A stretch of DNA of 18,286 nucleotides from Proteobacteria bacterium UBA2133 (GTDB taxonomy: Bacteria > Pseudomonadota > Gammaproteobacteria > Arenicellales > UBA868). The position numbers were made by a program, and so were the translations under genes. Of this stretch, positions 14,833-18,286 are shown in pieces. The notes beneath the pieces are model-generated. The model had not been told where the DNA came from and made no database searches. It worked only from the letters and a program-made list of their open reading frames with translations. Location of the stretch: contig DCXP01000064.1 of assembly GCA_002327725.1 (NCBI GenBank), positions 1 through 18,286 of the forward strand. Direction: 5' to 3'. The number at the start of each line of letters is the position of its first letter. Within the stretch, counting starts at the first letter, position 1.

Positions 14833-14859
14833 GGTTTATTCTGAAACTAGGAGAGAACC
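14833..14859 (+). promoter_or_regulatory. Candidate RNA thermometer over the hsp20 ribosome site
   Basis: In the predicted 5' UTR, GGTTTATTCT (14833-14842) can fold on GGAGAGAACC (14850-14859) around the loop GAAACTA. The stem has one A-A mismatch and several G-T(U) pairs, and it contains the Shine-Dalgarno GGAGA only a few nt before the ATG at 14862. Weak pairing of the ribosome site, with mismatch and wobble pairs, is the known design of ROSE/fourU-type thermometers common before small heat-shock genes. A second hairpin, ACCATCC/GGGTGGT (14819-14835), lies just upstream and shares 3 nt with it. Confidence 0.55.
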
Positions 14860-14861
14860 TC

Positions 14862-15311
14862 ATGAACAATCTGGTAAGACCTGCCGAGAGAGCTCGAGGC
14901 TGGGATGTATTTGGTGATTTTGATGACCTCATGGGTGGCTGGTTCCGTTCACCTGCCGTGCTGCGGCGCGAAGAGACTGCCAGAACACCCGCTATTGATG
15001 TCAGCGAGAATGAAGGTGCCTATCTGGTCAAGGCGGAACTGCCTGGCGTGGCCCGCGAAGACCTCGGCGTCACCATTAACGACGGTGTGTTGACCATCAA
15101 CGCTGAGCGCAAAGAAGAGAAGAAGGACGAGAAAGACGGCCGTGTTATCCGCCAGGAGCGTTACTACGGCAAGTTTGTCAGGTCGCTTCGTCTGGGATCC
15201 GATATCGACGAGGGTAAGATTGAAGCCCAGTATGAAAATGGTGTGCTGAACCTGTCTTTGCCCAAAACGGCGGAGGTGAAGCCCCGCAAGGTCGACGTCA
15301 AGATCTGCTGA
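14862..15311 (+). CDS. Hsp20/alpha-crystallin family small heat-shock protein
   Basis: This is a 149-residue ATP-independent holdase chaperone. The ATG at 14862 follows AGGAGAG and the RpoH promoter, and gives the usual length. A short N-terminal arm contains WDVFGDFDDLMGGWF. The alpha-crystallin domain runs from about residue 43 to 138, with PAIDVSENEGAYLVKAELPG, VLTINAERK and the conserved A-x4-NGVLNLSLPK ending. The last residues (KVDVKIC) do not form a clear I-x-I/V anchor, although VDV may substitute. A second possible start, GTG 14757, has a perfect AGGAGG 7 nt upstream and would add 35 residues. It lies upstream of the RpoH start site, so it could only be used from another promoter. 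Role: binding unfolding proteins in the cytoplasm during heat or envelope stress. Confidence 0.93.
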   Translation: MNNLVRPAERARGWDVFGDFDDLMGGWFRSPAVLRREETARTPAIDVSENEGAYLVKAELPGVAREDLGVTINDGVLTINAERKEEKKDEKDGRVIRQERYYGKFVRSLRLGSDIDEGKIEAQYENGVLNLSLPKTAEVKPRKVDVKIC

Positions 15312-15328
15312 TCAAAAAAATCGGCATC

Positions 15329-15349
15329 CTGCCGGCGACGTGCCGGCAG
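15329..15349 (+). terminator. Perfect 8-bp GC hairpin after hsp20
   Basis: CTGCCGGC (15329-15336) and GCCGGCAG (15342-15349) pair perfectly around a 5-nt loop, 17 bp after the hsp20 stop. No T-tract follows directly. It stands immediately before the second, canonical terminator and may stabilise the mRNA 3' end. Confidence 0.5.
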
Positions 15350-15354
15350 CAATC

Positions 15355-15384
15355 AAAAGGGCCACAACGGTGGCCCTTTTTTTT
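15355..15384 (+). terminator. Rho-independent terminator of hsp20
   Basis: AAAAGGGCCAC pairs with GTGGCCCTTTT around AACG, followed by a run of eight T (15377-15384). This is a textbook intrinsic terminator and separates hsp20 from argB. Confidence 0.9.
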
Positions 15385-15500
15385 CGTGACGGTATCACCA
15401 TCGCCGCCGGAACTCCTCTCGTTTACCTGTGTACACCGGGGAAGCAGAACCCGGGACGTTATACTCTGCCCTCGGTAGTGACCCAGACCCGTAATCTGCA

Positions 15501-16412
15501 ATGAGCCAAGTTCCAGATCCTGCAGCCATCGCGCCGGTGCTGGCCGAAGCCCTGCCGTACATTCAGCACTTTCACGGGCGCACGATTGTGATCAAGTACG
15601 GCGGCAACGCCATGACTGACGAGGCGCTGAAGCGCAGTTTCGCCCGGGATGTTGTGCTGATGAAACTGGTGGGCATGAACCCGGTGGTAGTGCATGGCGG
15701 TGGTCCCCAGATCGGCCAACTGCTCGAGCGGATCGGCAAGAAAAGCGAGTTTATCGAGGGGCTTCGGGTCACGGACAGCGAAACCATTGACGTGGTTGAA
15801 ATGGTTCTCGGCGGCCTGGTCAACAAGAATATTGTGGCCTTGATCAATGCCCATGGGGGCCGTGCCGTGGGGCTGTCGGGCAAGGATGGTGAACTCATTC
15901 GGGCGCGCAAGCTGGTATTGCGCAAAGCGGGCGCGACGGACGACGAGGATACGGTGGAACTGGGCTATGTTGGTGAGATTGATTCCATCAATCCTTCGGT
16001 GGTCGATACGCTGGATGAGGGCGATTTCATTCCGGTTATCGCACCGATCGGCGTTGGCGAGGACAACAAGACCTACAACATCAATGCAGATACCGTCGCC
16101 GGCAAACTGGCGGTGACGCTGGGTGCCGAGAAACTGATTCTTCTGACCAACACCCCGGGCGTGCTCGATCAGCAGGGTGAGTTATTGACCGGCCTTTCGG
16201 AGACTCGGGTCGAGGAACTGATCGATGAAGGGGTGATCACAGAAGGCATGCTGCCCAAGGTGCGCTGTGCTTTGGACGCGGTATCCGGAGGCGTAAGGAC
16301 GGCAACGATTTCAGACGGACGGGTGCCTCACGCTACCTTGCTCGAAACCCTCACCGATCAGGGTGTCGGTACCCAGATCGGACGCACCCGCGAGGTCATC
16401 CGGCCCAGTTAG
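15501..16412 (+). CDS. argB: Acetylglutamate kinase
   Basis: This 303-residue amino-acid kinase catalyses ATP-dependent phosphorylation of N-acetyl-L-glutamate, the second step of arginine synthesis. IKYGGNAM (Lys32 and the glycine-rich loop), VVVHGGGPQIG (residues 61-71), GGLVNKNIVALIN, YNINADTVAGKLAV and TNTPGVLD are all diagnostic. About 28 residues precede the first core strand (ALPYIQHFHGRTIVIKYGG). That N-terminal helix is known in the hexameric, arginine-inhibited enzymes, so feedback control is expected. A TATACT at 15460-15465 may be its -10. The gene appears monocistronic, with the hsp20 terminator before it and a convergent amidase 16 bp after its stop. No other arg genes are in view. 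Confidence 0.96.
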   Translation: MSQVPDPAAIAPVLAEALPYIQHFHGRTIVIKYGGNAMTDEALKRSFARDVVLMKLVGMNPVVVHGGGPQIGQLLERIGKKSEFIEGLRVTDSETIDVVEMVLGGLVNKNIVALINAHGGRAVGLSGKDGELIRARKLVLRKAGATDDEDTVELGYVGEIDSINPSVVDTLDEGDFIPVIAPIGVGEDNKTYNINADTVAGKLAVTLGAEKLILLTNTPGVLDQQGELLTGLSETRVEELIDEGVITEGMLPKVRCALDAVSGGVRTATISDGRVPHATLLETLTDQGVGTQIGRTREVIRPS

Positions 16413-16428
16413 CAGGTGTTGTCCGCGC

Positions 16429-17862
16429 TTATCGTGGATCGATCGGCAGAGCGGTGGCGAGATCAAAGACGGCTTCCATCCGGTGACAGGCGCGCAGCAG
16501 CGATGCCTCTCCCCGCGGCGGACCGACCACCTGAAGGCCGACAGGCAAGCCGGTCTGGGTGAATCCGGCAGGCAGGCTGAGCGCCGGACACGACGTCATC
16601 GTGATGGCGAAGGTGATTGCAATCCAGTCAATGTAGGTCTGGGTCGGCTCGCCATTGATGGTTTCAACATACCTTTGCGATTTGGGAAAGGGGGGGACCG
16701 AAACCGCGGGACAAAGCAGCAGGTCGTAGTCCCCAAAGAATTTCTCCATCTCGCGGTACAGCCCGGAGCGCACACGTTCTGCAGCCAGCAGTTCGGAATT
16801 CGTGACCGCAAGTCCTTTTTCGATATTCCAGACAATCTCCGGCGCAATCTGCTCACGGTGCTCGGCAAGCATTGATTCCATCATCTGCGCGATCAGCACG
16901 CCGCGCAGGGTCTGAAAAGATTCGATGGCCCCGGAAAAATCTGGAGACAAGTGGCTGACCTCGGCACCGATGTCACGAAAGCGTTCAGCGGCCTCGCCAC
17001 ACAGGCTGGCGATCTCATCTTCCATGGGGACAACGCCAAGGTCAGGACTGAAGGCCACCCGTTTCGGCAGTTCCGAACGCGAAAGCGCATCAACGAATGA
17101 TTCGCCATGATGGGAAAATGAAAGAGGATCGGCCGGATCAAAGCCGGCGCCGCCGTCCAGCATCAGGGCCACATCCGCCACACAGCGCCCCATCGGGCCC
17201 TCAACCCACAGGGTGTCAAAAGCGGGCAGACGGGCGCCCCTCGGAACACGTCCGGGACCTGGTCGCAGTCCCACCACGCCGTTAAAACTCGCGGGTACCC
17301 GCAAGCTGCCACCGAGGTCATTGCCGGTGGCGAGCGCGACCATCCCGGTGGCGAGGGCAGCGCCGGATCCTCCGGAGGAGCCGCCAGCACTGACCATAGT
17401 GTTCCAGGGATTGAGGGTATGCCCGAAAATCGGGTTAAAGGTATGTGCACCCGCCCACTCAGGCACGTTGGATTTGCCCACTGCGATGGCACCACTGGCC
17501 TGCAGCCGTTTTACTGTCGCATCGGAATGGCTGGCAATATTTTGCGCAAAAAGGGGTGAGCCATAGGTAGTCGCAACACCGGCAAGATCGTTGTAGTCCT
17601 TGACTGCAAGCGGCAACCCCCACAAAGCACCTTTGTCTCCGGCGCGCGGTTTCTCATCCGTCATCGTCCGCGCCTGCTCACGCGCCTGCTCAAGACAAAG
17701 AATGGGCAGGGCATTGACCGATGGATTAACCTCTTCTATGCGCGTGGCGGCAGCCTCGATGACGTCAACCGGCGATATCTCGCCAGAGCGCAGGCGTTTA
17801 CTGAGCGCGGTGGCAGTGCACCGGATGAGTTCGTCGCCAGAGGGTTGCGCCGGGGATTTCAT
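16429..17862 (-). CDS. Amidase-signature family hydrolase
   Basis: This 477-residue enzyme carries the complete Ser-cisSer-Lys machinery: AVKDYND (Lys88), SAGGSSGGSGAA (cis-Ser162) and GNDLGGSLRVP (Ser186). The spacing between the two serines, 24 residues, is normal for the family. The N-terminal helix (ATALSKRLRSGEISPVDVIEA) and the C-terminal SCPALSLPAGFTQTGLPVGLQVVG are typical of stand-alone amidases related to GatA and 6-aminohexanoate-cyclic-dimer hydrolase-like proteins. It lacks partners gatB/gatC nearby and has no signal peptide, so a cytoplasmic catabolic amidase is more likely than tRNA amidotransferase. No strong ribosome site precedes the ATG. It converges on argB. The substrate (amide, ureide or lactam) is unknown. 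Confidence 0.9.
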   Translation of the reverse strand: MKSPAQPSGDELIRCTATALSKRLRSGEISPVDVIEAAATRIEEVNPSVNALPILCLEQAREQARTMTDEKPRAGDKGALWGLPLAVKDYNDLAGVATTYGSPLFAQNIASHSDATVKRLQASGAIAVGKSNVPEWAGAHTFNPIFGHTLNPWNTMVSAGGSSGGSGAALATGMVALATGNDLGGSLRVPASFNGVVGLRPGPGRVPRGARLPAFDTLWVEGPMGRCVADVALMLDGGAGFDPADPLSFSHHGESFVDALSRSELPKRVAFSPDLGVVPMEDEIASLCGEAAERFRDIGAEVSHLSPDFSGAIESFQTLRGVLIAQMMESMLAEHREQIAPEIVWNIEKGLAVTNSELLAAERVRSGLYREMEKFFGDYDLLLCPAVSVPPFPKSQRYVETINGEPTQTYIDWIAITFAITMTSCPALSLPAGFTQTGLPVGLQVVGPPRGEASLLRACHRMEAVFDLATALPIDPR

Positions 17863-18172
17863 TGATAAATTCAGCAGGTGGCTATTTCAAACTTGAGCGG
17901 GAGTTCAATGTGATCGACACCTGGCGACTCATGCCAGCCGAAGTTGATAGTGCCATAAAGTTCCTGACCATTTCATTTTTTGAGGGGGTTTGTATCGGGG
18001 CATGGCTTTTTTGTGCCTGGCCGAAGTCGTGCTGCGATGATCTGATGCTGGGTAACTCACCTCTGAAGGGCGATCTGCAGCGGTCTTTGTGCCGCAGCCT
18101 CAAGAGGCCGATAATCCATGCTCGAGAGAATCTGACCGGCTCTGCACAAGAATGTGTCGGTGAAAAAACTCC
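17863..18172. other. Intergenic stretch without a convincing gene
   Basis: About 310 bp separate the divergent amidase and ABC genes. Open frames exist on both strands but lack ribosome sites and family resemblance. The most protein-like piece is a minus-strand frame, 17871-17972, reading ELYGTINFGWHESPGVDHIE and ending 8 bp before the amidase start. The frame is preceded by TGA codons (17973 and further upstream), so it could be the tail of a decayed gene or chance. Promoters for the two flanking genes should lie here; none stands out clearly. Confidence 0.5.
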
Positions 18173-18286
18173 ATGCGCCAATCGTCACCCATTACCGAAC
18201 CTGAGCTGCTGCCCCTGCAGGTGGACTCACTGAGTTTTGAGGCCGCAGGGAAGACCCTGCTTGCTGATGTGAGTTTTGCCCTGCAT
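18173..18286 (+). CDS. ABC transporter ATP-binding protein, N-terminal part
   Basis: The ATG at 18173 opens 38 codons that run off the right edge. The segment LQVDSLSFEAAGKTLLADVS is the usual first beta-strand pattern of ABC ATPases (V-x-x-L-S-F ... G-K-x-L-L-x-D-V-S-F), located about 10 residues before the Walker A loop, which is beyond the window. No Shine-Dalgarno is obvious, although GGTGAAAAA lies just upstream. The transported substrate cannot be told from this piece. Confidence 0.7.
   Translation, partial: MRQSSPITEPELLPLQVDSLSFEAAGKTLLADVSFALH

Noticed and set aside
15459..15854. Minus-strand frame antisense to argB
   Set aside because: It is an antiphase shadow of a highly conserved gene.
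17862..18233. Plus-strand 123-codon frame before the ABC gene
   Set aside because: It overlaps the ABC start, has atypical Cys-rich composition and no ribosome site; I see no family match.
1..18286. CRISPR array, prophage or toxin-antitoxin system
   Set aside because: No regularly spaced direct repeats, phage structural genes or small coupled toxin-antitoxin pairs were seen.

Overview
The window looks like chromosomal DNA of a GC-rich proteobacterium, most likely a gammaproteobacterium. The basis is the set of recognisable families (AcpH-type ACP phosphodiesterase, CaiD/CdhA-type carnitine enzymes, a long-form ArgB, an FNR-type operator); no rRNA or intact tRNA is present to fix the taxonomy. 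Nearly all the DNA is coding, with a few decayed patches.

Left part (1-2400): the 3' end of a NarK-type nitrate/nitrite transporter converges on a PAS + winged-helix + BTAD (SARP/AfsR-like) regulator. A perfect FNR/Anr-type palindrome (1959-1972) lies upstream of that regulator. It is followed by a truncated IS3-family OrfB remnant that runs straight into an antisense tRNA-3'-end-like segment, so something beyond the FNR box appears to have been lost by rearrangement.

Central part (2402-10208): a small Cys-containing hypothetical gene overlaps the 3' end of a four-gene minus-strand operon. In transcription order the operon is acyl-CoA dehydrogenase, ADP-forming acyl-CoA synthetase, HAD phosphatase and ACP phosphodiesterase. 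Divergent from it is a plus-strand run of a CaiD-like carnitinyl-CoA dehydratase, an L-carnitine dehydrogenase-like enzyme and a beta-keto acid cleavage enzyme (BKACE). Read together, these could take gamma-butyrobetaine, crotonobetaine or carnitine (or a related onium acid) to an acetoacetyl unit plus a betaine. No CaiB-type CoA-transferase, AMP-forming CaiC or betainyl-CoA thioesterase is present.

Right of centre (10231-14657): a strong stem-loop, a decayed flavin-monooxygenase (LLM) fragment and a terminator separate the first run from a second plus-strand run: a carboxymuconolactone decarboxylase-like protein, a second enoyl-CoA hydratase and an MmgE/PrpD protein. A convergent DAO-family FAD oxidoreductase could act on N-methylated amino acids made downstream of betaine.

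Right part (14658-18286): a small heat-shock protein gene has a sigma-32-like promoter and a 5'-UTR hairpin that pairs its Shine-Dalgarno region (candidate RNA thermometer), and is followed by two strong hairpins. Next come argB, a convergent amidase-signature hydrolase, about 310 bp without a convincing gene, and the first 38 codons of an ABC transporter ATPase running off the edge.
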